A DNA stretch of 64,000 nucleotides. Origin: JAXLXE01 sp046328115. Its GTDB lineage: Bacteria > Chloroflexota > UBA6077 > JACCZL01. The stretch lies in the NCBI GenBank assembly GCA_046328115.1, contig JAXLXE010000001.1, positions 1,736,001 to 1,800,000 of the forward strand. The letters run 5' to 3'. Positions within the stretch are counted from its first letter, which is position 1; every line of letters starts with the position of its first letter. The position numbers and the translations under genes were made by a program. The notes beneath the pieces are model-generated. The model saw nothing but the letters and a program-made list of their open reading frames with translations. It was not told the DNA's origin and did no database searches. This document shows, piece after piece, positions 1-8,445 of the stretch.

Positions 1-81
1 GGCATCATCTACGGCGTGAAGGAGACCTCTAAGCGCAAGGGTCTGGTCTACGGACTGGACCGTCTCATGGGACTGGCGTAA
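1..81 (+). CDS. dapB: C-terminal end of a dapB-like gene (4-hydroxy-tetrahydrodipicolinate reductase), partial
   Basis: Only the last 26 codons are inside the window, ending in TAA. The visible tail contains KGLVYGLDRLMGLA, which resembles the C-terminal end of dihydrodipicolinate reductases (a ...LVYGLE/D... ending). DapB reduces the product of DapA in lysine and diaminopimelate synthesis, and the next two genes on the same strand are asd and dapA, so context supports the call. The fragment is too short for catalytic motifs; another family with a similar tail cannot be excluded. A 118-base gap with a weak 6-bp inverted repeat (85-99) separates it from asd. Confidence 0.5.
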   Translation, partial: GIIYGVKETSKRKGLVYGLDRLMGLA

Positions 82-199
82 GACAAGAGCCCCGCTCTTA
101 GACGCCGGTGCTGAGCCTGGAGTCGAGAGCGCGAGATCACTCCTCAACAGGCCCCGCCGGCGAAGACGTAGGGCCACAATCCGACAGTAGGAGGACCTC

Positions 200-1243
200 G
201 TGTCAGGCATAAGAATCGGTGTGATCGGTGCGACCGGCATGGTGGGTCGGGAGTACCCAGACATCATCGCCGCGTCCACGCTAGACGTGGCGGAAGTTCG
301 GTACTTCGCATCCAGGCGTTCCGTGGGCCAGCGAATGGACTTCCGCGGCCAGTCCATCCCGGTGGAGGAGTTCACCGTGGAGGCGATGCGAGGCCTGGAC
401 CTGGCGCTCTTCTCCATCTCCACGGAGCTTGCCCGCGAGTACGCTCCCCAGGTGGCTGCTAACGGCACCCTGGTGATCGATGACAGCTCAGCTTTTCGGA
501 TGGACCCCGGGGTGCCACTGGTGGTGCCGGAGGTGAACGCGCAGGCCGCGTTCCAGCACAAGGGCATCATCGCCGGCCCCAACTGCTCCACCGCCCAGAT
601 GGTGGTGGCGCTGGCGCCGCTGCACCGCGCCAATCCGCTCAAGCGGGTGGTGGTGGACACCTACCAGGCAGCCTCAGGCGCTGGCAAGGCAGCCATGGAC
701 GAGCTCTGGGAACAGACCCGGGAGACCCTGGCCGGCAGCCACCCCGAGCCACAGGCCCACCCCCAGTCGCTCGTCTTCAACATCTTCCCTCACATCGACA
801 GCTTCCGCGACGATGGCTACACCAAGGAGGAGTGGAAGATGCTGGTGGAGACGCGCAAGATCATGGGCATCCCGGATCTGCCGCTTTCCGCCACCTGTGT
901 GCGCGTTCCCGTGGCGGTGGGACACTCTGAGGCGCTCCACATTGAGTTCCAGCGGCCGATGTCCGCCGCGGAGGCCAGAGCACTGCTGGAGGCCGCTCCG
1001 GGGATCGTCGTGGTAGACGATCCCCTGGCCAAGCGCTACCCGCAGCCTATAGACGCCGCCGGGAAGGACCCCGTGTACGTGGGACGCATCCGAGAGGATG
1101 TCTCCCTTCCTGGCGGAATAGCGTTGTGGTGCGTAGCTGACAACGTGCGGAAGGGCGCCGCGCTCAACGCGGTGCAGATCGCTGAGGTGGTATTCGCGAA
1201 GTCAGCCGTATCAGCCACGCCGGAACCAGTCGCCACCCGTTGA
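200..1243 (+). CDS. asd: Aspartate-semialdehyde dehydrogenase
   Basis: 347 aa, the usual family length. It reduces beta-aspartyl phosphate with NADPH to aspartate semialdehyde, the branch point to lysine/DAP, threonine and methionine. Seen: the nucleotide-binding motif GATGMVG at residues 10-16, the catalytic cysteine in GPNCST (Cys129) and the RVPVAVGHSEALH stretch with the active-site His (His242). The GTG start at 200 is chosen because TAGGAGG lies at 188-194, five bases upstream, and the Rossmann strand follows at once. It precedes dapA and follows a dapB-like tail, forming a lysine/DAP group. The product also feeds threonine synthesis; thrC lies about 20 kb away. Confidence 0.95.
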   Translation: MSGIRIGVIGATGMVGREYPDIIAASTLDVAEVRYFASRRSVGQRMDFRGQSIPVEEFTVEAMRGLDLALFSISTELAREYAPQVAANGTLVIDDSSAFRMDPGVPLVVPEVNAQAAFQHKGIIAGPNCSTAQMVVALAPLHRANPLKRVVVDTYQAASGAGKAAMDELWEQTRETLAGSHPEPQAHPQSLVFNIFPHIDSFRDDGYTKEEWKMLVETRKIMGIPDLPLSATCVRVPVAVGHSEALHIEFQRPMSAAEARALLEAAPGIVVVDDPLAKRYPQPIDAAGKDPVYVGRIREDVSLPGGIALWCVADNVRKGAALNAVQIAEVVFAKSAVSATPEPVATR

Positions 1244-1314
1244 CCCATCGGCTACGCCACGGGTATATAAGCACCAAGCTCGCAGCCGCCATCGCGGCTC
1301 AAAGGAGAAACCAG

Positions 1315-2217
1315 ATGGTCGAGTTCGGACGAGTACTCACCGCCATGGTCACGCCGCTCACCGAGTCGGGTGCCGTGGACTTCGACCGCGCCAAGGAGCT
1401 TGCGCGTGCGCTGATCGATTCCGGCTCTGATGGGCTGGTGGTCAGCGGCACCACGGGCGAGTCACCCACCCTCACGAACGAAGAGAAGCTGCGGCTATTC
1501 CGCGAGGTCAGGTCTGCCATCGGCAACAGCGCGCCGATCGTGGCGGGCACCTGCAACTACAACACCGCGGAGAGCATCGAGCTCAGCAAGGAAGCGGCCC
1601 ACGCCGGCGTAGACGGCATCCTGGGCACGGTTCCTTACTACAACAAGCCGCCGCAGAACTCGCTGTACGAGCACTTCAAGACCATCGCGCAGTCGGTGGA
1701 TCTGCCGATCATCCTCTACAACGTCCCTAGCCGCACGGCCACGAACATGGCCCCAGAGACCACCATCAAGCTGAGCCAGATCCCGAACATCGTGGGGATC
1801 AAGGAGGCGAGCGGGAATCTGGACGGGATCGCCAAGATCATCGAGGAGAGCCGCCCGGGCTTCAAAGTCTGGAGCGGTGACGACGTGATGACGATGCCCA
1901 TCCTGTCCATCGGCGGCTGGGGCATCGTGAGCGTGGCATCCCACCTGGTGGGCATGCAGATCCAGGAGATGATCGCCCACTTCGTGGAAGGCCGGCCGGC
2001 CGAGGCGGCGAAGATGCACCGCCACCTCCGCAGCTACTTCAACGCCCTGTTCGTCACTACCAACCCTATCCCGCTGAAGTACGCGCTGGCGAAGGTTGGC
2101 TTCCCGGTCGGCGGCGTCCGGCTGCCGCTCACGCCCATCGACGAGAAGTCGGCGGCCGTGGTGGACGAGGAGCTTTCCCGGGTGCGGACCGATCTGAAGG
2201 TGGCCGTTCCGGCGTAG
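1315..2217 (+). CDS. dapA: 4-hydroxy-tetrahydrodipicolinate synthase
   Basis: 300 aa from the ATG at 1315. It condenses pyruvate with aspartate semialdehyde in lysine and peptidoglycan DAP synthesis. Seen: GTTGE (about residues 45-49), YNVPSRT with the proton-relay Tyr135 and Arg140, and GIKEASG with the Schiff-base Lys163. The frame is open back to 1240, but the start at 1315 has AAAGGAG at 1301-1307 and gives the family N-terminus (a short strand followed by AMVTP), so the longer version is rejected. It lies 71 bases after asd in the same orientation and is closed by a strong terminator at 2242-2273. Confidence 0.95.
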   Translation: MVEFGRVLTAMVTPLTESGAVDFDRAKELARALIDSGSDGLVVSGTTGESPTLTNEEKLRLFREVRSAIGNSAPIVAGTCNYNTAESIELSKEAAHAGVDGILGTVPYYNKPPQNSLYEHFKTIAQSVDLPIILYNVPSRTATNMAPETTIKLSQIPNIVGIKEASGNLDGIAKIIEESRPGFKVWSGDDVMTMPILSIGGWGIVSVASHLVGMQIQEMIAHFVEGRPAEAAKMHRHLRSYFNALFVTTNPIPLKYALAKVGFPVGGVRLPLTPIDEKSAAVVDEELSRVRTDLKVAVPA

Positions 2218-2241
2218 AGAATCCGCCAGGCTAGAAATGAA

Positions 2242-2273
2242 GGGCTCCCCGCGCGTGCGGGGAGCCCTTTTTT
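2242..2273 (+). terminator. Rho-independent terminator after dapA
   Basis: An 11-bp perfect GC-rich stem (2242-2252 paired with 2257-2267), a GCGT loop and a run of six T at 2268-2273. It ends the asd-dapA transcript, and its stem can also form in RNA from the opposite strand, where the anti-sigma gene stops at 2302. Confidence 0.93.
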
Positions 2274-2301
2274 CGGCACCAGGGGAGAGCGAGAGAACCG
2301 C

Positions 2302-2553
2302 TCAGACGCGGATCTGGCGCAGCCGAGCCATGATCTGCATTCTCAGATCTGGTGGTGCGAGCTCCGTGCAGGCCCGCACGCGCACCAGCCTGCGGAAATG
2401 CTCTTCAAAGCGGAAGAGGTGTTGGCAAGGTGGGCACTTTCCCAGGTGGAAGTGGATGGTGTTGACTTCGTCGTCGTTGAGCTCACGGTCCAGGAAGCCC
2501 TGGAGCTGGTCCAGCGTCTCGGCGCAGATATTGCTCGGCCTGCCGGCGCTCAT
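2302..2553 (-). CDS. Zinc-binding anti-sigma factor, RsrA-like (redox sensing)
   Basis: 83 aa. It has the ZAS anti-sigma pattern H36-x3-C40-x2-C43 (HLGKCPPC) plus Cys10 and Cys62. In Streptomyces RsrA the comparable residues (C11, H37, C41, C44, C62) bind zinc, and disulfide formation between C11 and C44 releases the sigma factor SigR. The positions match almost residue for residue, so thiol-oxidation sensing is inferred. Its start overlaps the stop of the ECF sigma gene by four bases (ATGA at 2550-2553), indicating translational coupling of sigma and anti-sigma. The mycothiol-system anti-sigma-R family is the closest family recalled; no database comparison was made. Confidence 0.82.
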   Translation of the reverse strand: MSAGRPSNICAETLDQLQGFLDRELNDDEVNTIHFHLGKCPPCQHLFRFEEHFRRLVRVRACTELAPPDLRMQIMARLRQIRV

Positions 2554-3221
2554 GGATGGGCGCCCCCGGCGAACCCGGCCGCCTGCGCCTGGTCAATGAG
2601 CGCCTTCTGGAGCAAGCGTCTGCCCCTGAAGAGTCTAGACATCACTGTCCCCTTCTTCACACCAGTTATGTCAGCTATCTCAGCGTAGGAGAACCCCTCC
2701 ACATCCGCCAGCAGTACTGCCATGCGGAACTGGGCTGGGAGCGCCTCGATGGCGCGCTTGATATCGCTCTCCGCGAATCTGTCGAGGACCTGGGCCTCCA
2801 CGTTGCCGCCGCGTTTGGCGGCTTCGTTGTCCAGGTGGTTGTAGAGCGCGAAATCCTCCGAAGCGTCCAATGATTCAACGCGTGGCTCCGCCGCACGGCG
2901 ACGGTAGCGGTTGATGTACGTGTTCGTGAGGATGCGGAACAGCCAGGCGCGCAGGTTGGTGCCCTGCTCGAACTTATCGAAGAAGCGAAAGGCGCGCAGG
3001 TAGGTCTCCTGCACCAGGTCCTCCGCGTCCTCGCGCGAGCGGGTCATGCGGAGCGCCGTCCGATACAACGCGTCCAGGTGCTCCATGGCGTCGCGCTCGA
3101 AGGAGGCGCGCACGTCCGCACCTCGCGCGTCGAGGCCAGGCGTCGCCAGCGTGGACACCTCGCCCGCAACCCGCGTCGCAGCGACGTCCCCGGCCGTTCC
3201 AGGATTCACCGTGGGTAACAC
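2550..3221 (-). CDS. ECF RNA polymerase sigma factor, SigR/SigH-like
   Basis: 223 aa. Sigma region 2 spans about residues 45-112 (EDAEDLVQETYLRAFRFF, then the -10-binding stretch RAWLFRILTNTYINRYRRR) and region 4 about 152-210 (ALPAQFRMAVLLADVEGFSY with the helix-turn-helix ADITGVKKGTVMSRL). It recruits RNA polymerase to stress promoters and is presumably held inactive by the coupled zinc anti-sigma factor downstream. The GTG at 3221 opens a 40-residue N-terminal tail that looks non-conserved; a later start is possible. The arrangement sigma then RsrA-like factor is that of actinobacterial SigR systems responding to disulfide stress. Confidence 0.88.
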   Translation of the reverse strand: MLPTVNPGTAGDVAATRVAGEVSTLATPGLDARGADVRASFERDAMEHLDALYRTALRMTRSREDAEDLVQETYLRAFRFFDKFEQGTNLRAWLFRILTNTYINRYRRRAAEPRVESLDASEDFALYNHLDNEAAKRGGNVEAQVLDRFAESDIKRAIEALPAQFRMAVLLADVEGFSYAEIADITGVKKGTVMSRLFRGRRLLQKALIDQAQAAGFAGGAHP

Positions 3222-3269
3222 CTCACCATCAACCGCCAGCCACTCGGGATTATTCCCATGGCGTTGGGG

Positions 3270-3674
3270 TCAATCTTCTACGTTCATCCTGGTAACGCGG
3301 TCAGGACGGATCTTCAGTATCACGCGTTGCTCGGCGGCGTTGCGATACGGGTAGCTGTCCAGGCCCAGGTACTTCTTCGCCAACTTGTCGATGTGAGCAT
3401 CGGCACCCTCGCGGCTCACCTCAACGATCTGCCCGCGCACCGTGACCTGCCGGTAGCCGTTGTCCTTGTCGATCACCGAGACGGCCACACGCGGATCGCG
3501 CTCAATGTTCTTGGCCTTGGTGCGGCCCAGCGCGGTGTTCAGCAACACGAACTCACCGTCCGTATCCACCCACATCGCGGAGACCTGCGGCGAACCATCC
3601 GCCATGACCGTGGCAATGGTCCCAAAGTTTGGACCCTCAAAGAGGGCGCGAACGCCCGGGGAAAGTGCGGACAT
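3270..3674 (-). CDS. PPOX-class (pyridoxamine 5'-phosphate oxidase fold) flavin/F420-dependent protein
   Basis: 134 aa from the ATG at 3674, preceded by a GGAG nine bases upstream; the frame is open to 3845, but that extension would run over the divergent amidase and looks non-coding. The split-barrel fold is suggested by FGTIATVMADGSPQVSAMWV near the N-terminus, RDPRVAVSVIDKDN in the middle and YRQVTVRGQIVEVS. Such proteins bind FMN or F420 and reduce small substrates; F420-dependent members are common in actinobacteria and Chloroflexota. Cofactor and substrate cannot be decided from sequence by eye. Divergent from the amidase, with about 120 bases between starts. Confidence 0.75.
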   Translation of the reverse strand: MSALSPGVRALFEGPNFGTIATVMADGSPQVSAMWVDTDGEFVLLNTALGRTKAKNIERDPRVAVSVIDKDNGYRQVTVRGQIVEVSREGADAHIDKLAKKYLGLDSYPYRNAAEQRVILKIRPDRVTRMNVED

Positions 3675-3793
3675 CTGAGTTAACTCCAAAGCGGCTAGCG
3701 CGCGCATCCAGAACGCTGTCGCCGCAATGATGACCCACTCGGCCCGCGCCGGCCAGCCGGTGTAGTATCTCGGCCACTCTGGAGGATGCCACC

Positions 3794-5257
3794 ATGACGG
3801 GATCACTGGATGCCTTCTCGCCCGCGACAGCGATGCTCGACGCACTGGACCGACGCTCAGTGTCCGCCGTTGAGCTGCTGGACCTGCACATCCGCCAGAT
3901 GGATCGGTACAACTCGGCGCTCAACGCCATCATCATCAAGGATCTGGACCGCGCTCGCGAGGCGGCCAGCGCGGCGGACGCACGGCGGTCGCGTGGCGAG
4001 TCAGCGCCCTTGCTTGGGCTACCGATCACGGTCAAGGACGCCATCGACGTCGCAGGGCTTCCCACGACGTGCGGCGTGCCCGAGCGCGCCAATGCAGTGG
4101 CGGCTGATGACGCGCCAATCGTGGCGAGCCTGCGGGCGGCCGGCGCCGTTATCTTCGGCAAGTCCAACGTACCTCCGAACGCTGCCGACTGGCAGGCGGC
4201 AAACCCCCTCTTCGGTCGGACCAATAATCCGTGGGATCTCGAGCGCACGCCCGGCGGGAGCACCGGCGGTGGCGCCGCCGCGATCGCCGTGGGCATGAGC
4301 CCGCTTGAACCGGGGAGCGACATCGGCGGCTCCATCCGCTACCCCGCGGCGTGGAGCGGCATCTTTGGCCACCGTCCCAGTGCAACGGCCATCCCGCGTA
4401 GCGGGCACTTTCCCCCGCCATCGCGCCTGCCGAATTCAGCCCTGTCGTTGAACACGCTGGGCCCACTGGCCCGGACGGCGGAGGACCTGGATCTGGCCAT
4501 GAGCGTGATGGGCGGCGCCGAGCCGGGCGAGGATGTCGCCTGGCGTCTCCAACTGCCGGCACCACGCCACGAGCGGCTCGCGGATTTCAGGGTGGCCACG
4601 CTGGGGGCAGCAGATTGGCGACCGGTGGATCCGGAGATCCGCGCCGCGCTGGACCACGCCGCCGCGCGACTGCGCTCGCTCGGCGCGACCGTGCAAGACG
4701 CGCTGCCGCCTGAGCTTGGTGATCTCCGAGAGCACCACGAGCTCTTCCAACGCATCCTGGCCGCCACCAGCGCCAGCTTCCTCTCTCCCGAGGAACGGAG
4801 CCAGCGAGCGGCCACACTACGAGCCAGCAGCGATCCGTGGGCTGAGCTGCGCGCCAGAGCCGTTGAGGCAAGCGCGGCGGACTACATCATGTGGCACGTC
4901 CGCAGGGAGGAGCTGCGTCTAGCGTGGCGACAGTTCTTCCGAGATTGGGACGTGCTGCTCGCGCCGATCGTCATCGTGCCCGCGCCGCTGCACACCACCG
5001 TTCCGCCCGAGGATCGCGTGGTGGAGATTGACGGCCGCACGGTCTCCCACCGAGTCCAGGGCGTCTACTCCGGACTATCCATCCTCTGTGGGCAGCCGGC
5101 CACGGCGTTCCCCATTGGACTGACTCGAAGCGGCCTACCCATCGGCGTGCAGGCCATCGGCCCATATCTGGAGGACCGCACGGCCATTCGGTTCGGGGGA
5201 CTGCTCAATCGCGAGCTGGGCGGAATCGGCCGCCCTCCTGGCTTCAACCTGGGGTAG
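3794..5257 (+). CDS. Amidase signature family amidase
   Basis: 487 aa, typical length. Amidase signature enzymes hydrolyse amide bonds with a Ser-cisSer-Lys triad. Seen: Lys81 in LPITVKDAID, Ser156 in RTPGGSTGGG (usually GGSSGG; the second Ser is Thr here) and the nucleophile Ser180 in GSDIGGSIRYP. Start at ATG 3794 with GGAGG at 3781-3785. No gatB or gatC is adjacent, so it is more likely a stand-alone amidase than the GatA subunit of the tRNA amidotransferase. No signal peptide is visible, so the product is probably cytoplasmic. It ends 17 bases before the stop of the convergent ABC-like gene. Confidence 0.9.
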   Translation: MTGSLDAFSPATAMLDALDRRSVSAVELLDLHIRQMDRYNSALNAIIIKDLDRAREAASAADARRSRGESAPLLGLPITVKDAIDVAGLPTTCGVPERANAVAADDAPIVASLRAAGAVIFGKSNVPPNAADWQAANPLFGRTNNPWDLERTPGGSTGGGAAAIAVGMSPLEPGSDIGGSIRYPAAWSGIFGHRPSATAIPRSGHFPPPSRLPNSALSLNTLGPLARTAEDLDLAMSVMGGAEPGEDVAWRLQLPAPRHERLADFRVATLGAADWRPVDPEIRAALDHAAARLRSLGATVQDALPPELGDLREHHELFQRILAATSASFLSPEERSQRAATLRASSDPWAELRARAVEASAADYIMWHVRREELRLAWRQFFRDWDVLLAPIVIVPAPLHTTVPPEDRVVEIDGRTVSHRVQGVYSGLSILCGQPATAFPIGLTRSGLPIGVQAIGPYLEDRTAIRFGGLLNRELGGIGRPPGFNLG

Positions 5258-5274
5258 TTCGGGAGCGGCGGCGC

Positions 5275-8200
5275 TCAGCGGGCGGCGGACAACGCCGCCA
5301 GTTTCGCCATGGTGTCGTTGATCCGATCCTGCGCCGTGCGCTCCATGTGTTCGAGGGCACCGGTGCCGAATCGCTCGAGTAGCGCGTCGAAGTCCAAGCG
5401 ACGGAGGATGTGAAGCTCAACGTTGGTCTGGGCGCGCACGGTGGCGGTGCGGGGTGTCCGCCGCAGAAAGCTGATCTCACCCACGTAGTCGCCCTCGCTA
5501 AGGACGTTGACGATGTTCTCGTTGCCCTCGTCGTCCGCGACCACGATCTCCACGTCGCCTCGGCCAATGATGAACAGCTCATCGCCAATGCTGCCCTGCC
5601 GGCAGATCACCTCGCCCGGTCCGCGCTCCGCGTAGAGGAGGAGCCGGGCGGTCTCCTCCAGGACTTCTGGCGGCAGGCTGGAGAACGGCTCCAGCTTACC
5701 TAGCCGGCGGACCGCCTGGCGCGCTCCGCTCACCGCCGCCTCGCCAAGCTCATCCTTGATGAGCTGCTGGTACAGCGCGCAGCGGTCGAGCAGCTCATCG
5801 TGCGTCCCGCGATCCACCACCTCGCCGCCGTCCATCACGACAATCGCGTCATAGTCCGTGACGGAGCCCACCCGCTGAGCGATCTTGATCACCGTCCGCC
5901 GGCCATCCGCGCCCCGAAGTGCATCCTCGATCTCGCGCTGAGCGGAGGCTTCCAGCGCGGAGAACGGATCCTCCATGACCACCAGCGAGGCTGACGAACG
6001 AAGCAGCGCCCGCGCCGCCGCCAGACGCTGGCGGTTCGGCGTGCTGATGGCCGTATCGCGATCGGAGACCACCGTATCGTAGCCACCCGGAAGCCCCAGG
6101 ATGAACTCGTGCAGGCCAGCCGTCCGCGCCGCGGCCACAACGTCCGTCTCGGTGGCGTTGTGATTGCCCACCAGGATGTTCTCGTAGATCGTGAGATTGA
6201 GCACGAAGGTATCGGTGGGTAGCGCCACAACCTGCTCGCGCACCGACTCCCGCGTAGCGGTGGAGAGATCCACGCCGTCCCACAGGATGCGACCTTCGGT
6301 CACGTCATACAGGCGAGGAAGGAGCTGAAGCAGCGTGGCCTTGCCGGCGCCGGTGGGGCCCACTACCGCCACGCGTGAGCCTGCCGTCACCGTCAGGTCC
6401 ACATCTTTGAGCAGGTTCTTTCCCCTGGTCTGCGCGTAGGTGGTCTTCTCAAAGACGAGGGCCGATCGAAGCGGGCTCAGGCGCACGGAGTCTCTGGAGT
6501 CGGCCTCCTGTGCTCGGTCCAGCACTTTCCCCACGCGCTCCAAGCCATCCGCGGACAAGGACAGGGTCTGAAACGCGCCCGCAAACAGTCCGGCCGGGCC
6601 ATAGAGCCTGAGGAGCAGAACGTAGAACGCCATCAAGCCGCCCGCGGATAGATCGCGCCCCTCGCTCCAGATGACCACCAGACCTCCGACGATGAGAATG
6701 GCCACCTGCGCCGCGTTGGTGATGAGCACGCTGGCGCGGTTGAATGCCTGGGTCACCATGGTGTTTCTGATGTTGGTCTCGCGGTTGACCTCGAGCTTAT
6801 CGTGGAACCGCTCCATGACCGGACCGCGCTGGCTCCAGAGCTTCAGAAACGTCTGCGCGTTCATGTTCTCGATGACGGACTGCTGGATCTCCTGATTCCT
6901 CCGGACGGTCTCACGCGTGTTCGCACGGATCGCGGCGCGTCCCTGGCGGTAGGAGAACGCAAAGATGGGAAGCCCGGCGATCGCCACGATGGATAGCCAG
7001 GGATTGAGCGAGACCAGGGTCAGGCCAAAGATCAGCATGGCCAGCCCATTGGATACCAGCGGAACGATCCCCGCCGAGAACACCGAGGCCACGTATGCAA
7101 TGTCAGTTTGAAATCGCTGCACGATGTCATTGGCAGGCGTGCGGGAGTGGAAGGCGATCGGCAGGCGCTGGAGATGCTCCAGGAAGCGGACCCGCAGGTC
7201 ATACGTCACGCCCTGGCTGACAGTGGCGGTGAGCGCGGCCTGCTTGATACGTGCCACGGTGTTGATGGCGAACATCACCACCATCACCCCCAGCAACGCA
7301 AGCAGGACGGATTCCTGGTCTTCTCGCATGATCCGCCCCTGGGCATCCTGATGGAAGTACAGAAGGGAGAAGCGGATGGGTCTCAGGCTGAGGATGTTGT
7401 CAATGACGAAGCGGATGGCAAGCGGCATGAACACGTCAAACGCCAGCCCCAGCAGGATTGTGAGCAGGATGGCCAACACGCTCCAGCGATACGGGAGAAA
7501 GAGCGAGAACGTCCCCTTGAGCGCGGCCATAGTCTTGCCGCCGCCGGCCGATGCCGCGGTCTCCATCCGCCGCTGCCAGAGCTGATCCACCTGGGCGAGC
7601 GGACGGCCGTAGCCCCGGCGCACGGCCTCATCCGTGCCCGCGCGGGCATCCAGCAGAAACCGCTTGTACCGGTCCGCTCCCCGCCATTCCACGACGAACG
7701 CGGTGAAGTCCACCGCCATGGTGAGGGTCACCGGCGACCGGTGGTCGCCGTATCCGCGGACCACGTTCATCAGCGGACGGAGCTGGCCCTCTTCCCGCAT
7801 CTTCTGACAGCGGGAGCCAGCATCTTTGAAATACTCGTTCCCTGCCTGAGCCTCCAGGTACCCGGCCAGCCCATCCTCCCAGAAGCGACCGACCGGCGTG
7901 GCCGCACCGTGCAGGCCGCGCAAGACCAGCGGAACCAGGTCGAACCGCGGCGCTGGCGCGGCGGACTCGGACGAGATCACCGTCCAGACCTCTCCCGCCT
8001 CGAGATCCACACTGCTGGAAGCACCCGGGAAGAGCATCGACGGCTCGCCGCTCAGCTCGTCGCAAAGGTAGACGGTGATACGAGGCGCCGAATCCTGGGA
8101 GACACCCAGGAATGCGCAGATGGCGGTCAGCGCGTCCAGATATCTGGCACTGACGGTCTCCAGCACCTGTTCCGCGTGGGAACCCGGGCGATAGCAGAAG

Positions 8201-8328
8201 GTGAGAGAGCGCTCCGTGCGCTTCTCCCAGGACTCAGGGGGAACCGTCACCGCTCCTCCGACGCCGCGCTCGCAACTGTCCGCGGCCCGCCAGACGGCAC
8301 GTCTGGCGCCGCGTGAATGTAGCACCAC
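5275..8328 (-). CDS. ABC-exporter-like protein with degenerate ATPase motifs, peptidase-like N-terminus and cNMP-binding C-terminus
   Basis: 1017 aa. Order: residues 40-255 resemble a peptidase-MA-like domain (an FWEDGLAGYLEAQ segment like the usual WLSEGLAxYLE), but the expected HExxH region reads VPLVLRGLHGA, so it lacks the motif. About 280-600 is a type 1 ABC exporter transmembrane domain. About 620-860 is a nucleotide-binding domain in which every core motif is altered: Walker A GPTGAGKAT (Ala664 for Ser/Thr), Q-loop LPTD (Thr705), signature ISTPN (761-765) for LSGGQ, Walker B VVMED (Glu786-Asp787 for Asp-Glu), D-loop SALE, H-loop Gln818 for His. About 885-985 is a cNMP-binding domain with GEISF and RTATV. 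Start: GTG 8328 has GAGG upstream; a GTG at 8250 with GGAGGAG very close is an alternative. Transport by ATP hydrolysis seems unlikely; a regulatory or scaffold role is inferred. Confidence 0.85.
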   Translation of the reverse strand: MVLHSRGARRAVWRAADSCERGVGGAVTVPPESWEKRTERSLTFCYRPGSHAEQVLETVSARYLDALTAICAFLGVSQDSAPRITVYLCDELSGEPSMLFPGASSSVDLEAGEVWTVISSESAAPAPRFDLVPLVLRGLHGAATPVGRFWEDGLAGYLEAQAGNEYFKDAGSRCQKMREEGQLRPLMNVVRGYGDHRSPVTLTMAVDFTAFVVEWRGADRYKRFLLDARAGTDEAVRRGYGRPLAQVDQLWQRRMETAASAGGGKTMAALKGTFSLFLPYRWSVLAILLTILLGLAFDVFMPLAIRFVIDNILSLRPIRFSLLYFHQDAQGRIMREDQESVLLALLGVMVVMFAINTVARIKQAALTATVSQGVTYDLRVRFLEHLQRLPIAFHSRTPANDIVQRFQTDIAYVASVFSAGIVPLVSNGLAMLIFGLTLVSLNPWLSIVAIAGLPIFAFSYRQGRAAIRANTRETVRRNQEIQQSVIENMNAQTFLKLWSQRGPVMERFHDKLEVNRETNIRNTMVTQAFNRASVLITNAAQVAILIVGGLVVIWSEGRDLSAGGLMAFYVLLLRLYGPAGLFAGAFQTLSLSADGLERVGKVLDRAQEADSRDSVRLSPLRSALVFEKTTYAQTRGKNLLKDVDLTVTAGSRVAVVGPTGAGKATLLQLLPRLYDVTEGRILWDGVDLSTATRESVREQVVALPTDTFVLNLTIYENILVGNHNATETDVVAAARTAGLHEFILGLPGGYDTVVSDRDTAISTPNRQRLAAARALLRSSASLVVMEDPFSALEASAQREIEDALRGADGRRTVIKIAQRVGSVTDYDAIVVMDGGEVVDRGTHDELLDRCALYQQLIKDELGEAAVSGARQAVRRLGKLEPFSSLPPEVLEETARLLLYAERGPGEVICRQGSIGDELFIIGRGDVEIVVADDEGNENIVNVLSEGDYVGEISFLRRTPRTATVRAQTNVELHILRRLDFDALLERFGTGALEHMERTAQDRINDTMAKLAALSAAR

Positions 8329-8445
8329 GGTCGCGCCTCATCAACCACTCGGAAGCGGCGGCGCACTGATCTCGGTGCTTCTAGGAATACGCGCTGATCC
8401 ACGGATTGGATCTACGACGCCGGTGCCGCGCGACGGCGACGAGGG

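Noticed and set aside
7108..8316. 402-codon plus-strand frame opposite the ABC-like gene
   Set aside because: Residue composition is His/Arg/Gln-rich with no domain, and the minus strand carries a clear protein.
5275..8328. Pseudogene call for the ABC-like gene because its motifs are broken
   Set aside because: The frame is open over 1017 codons with all domain boundaries kept; scattered conservative substitutions in every motif, without stops or frameshifts, fit a re-purposed protein better.
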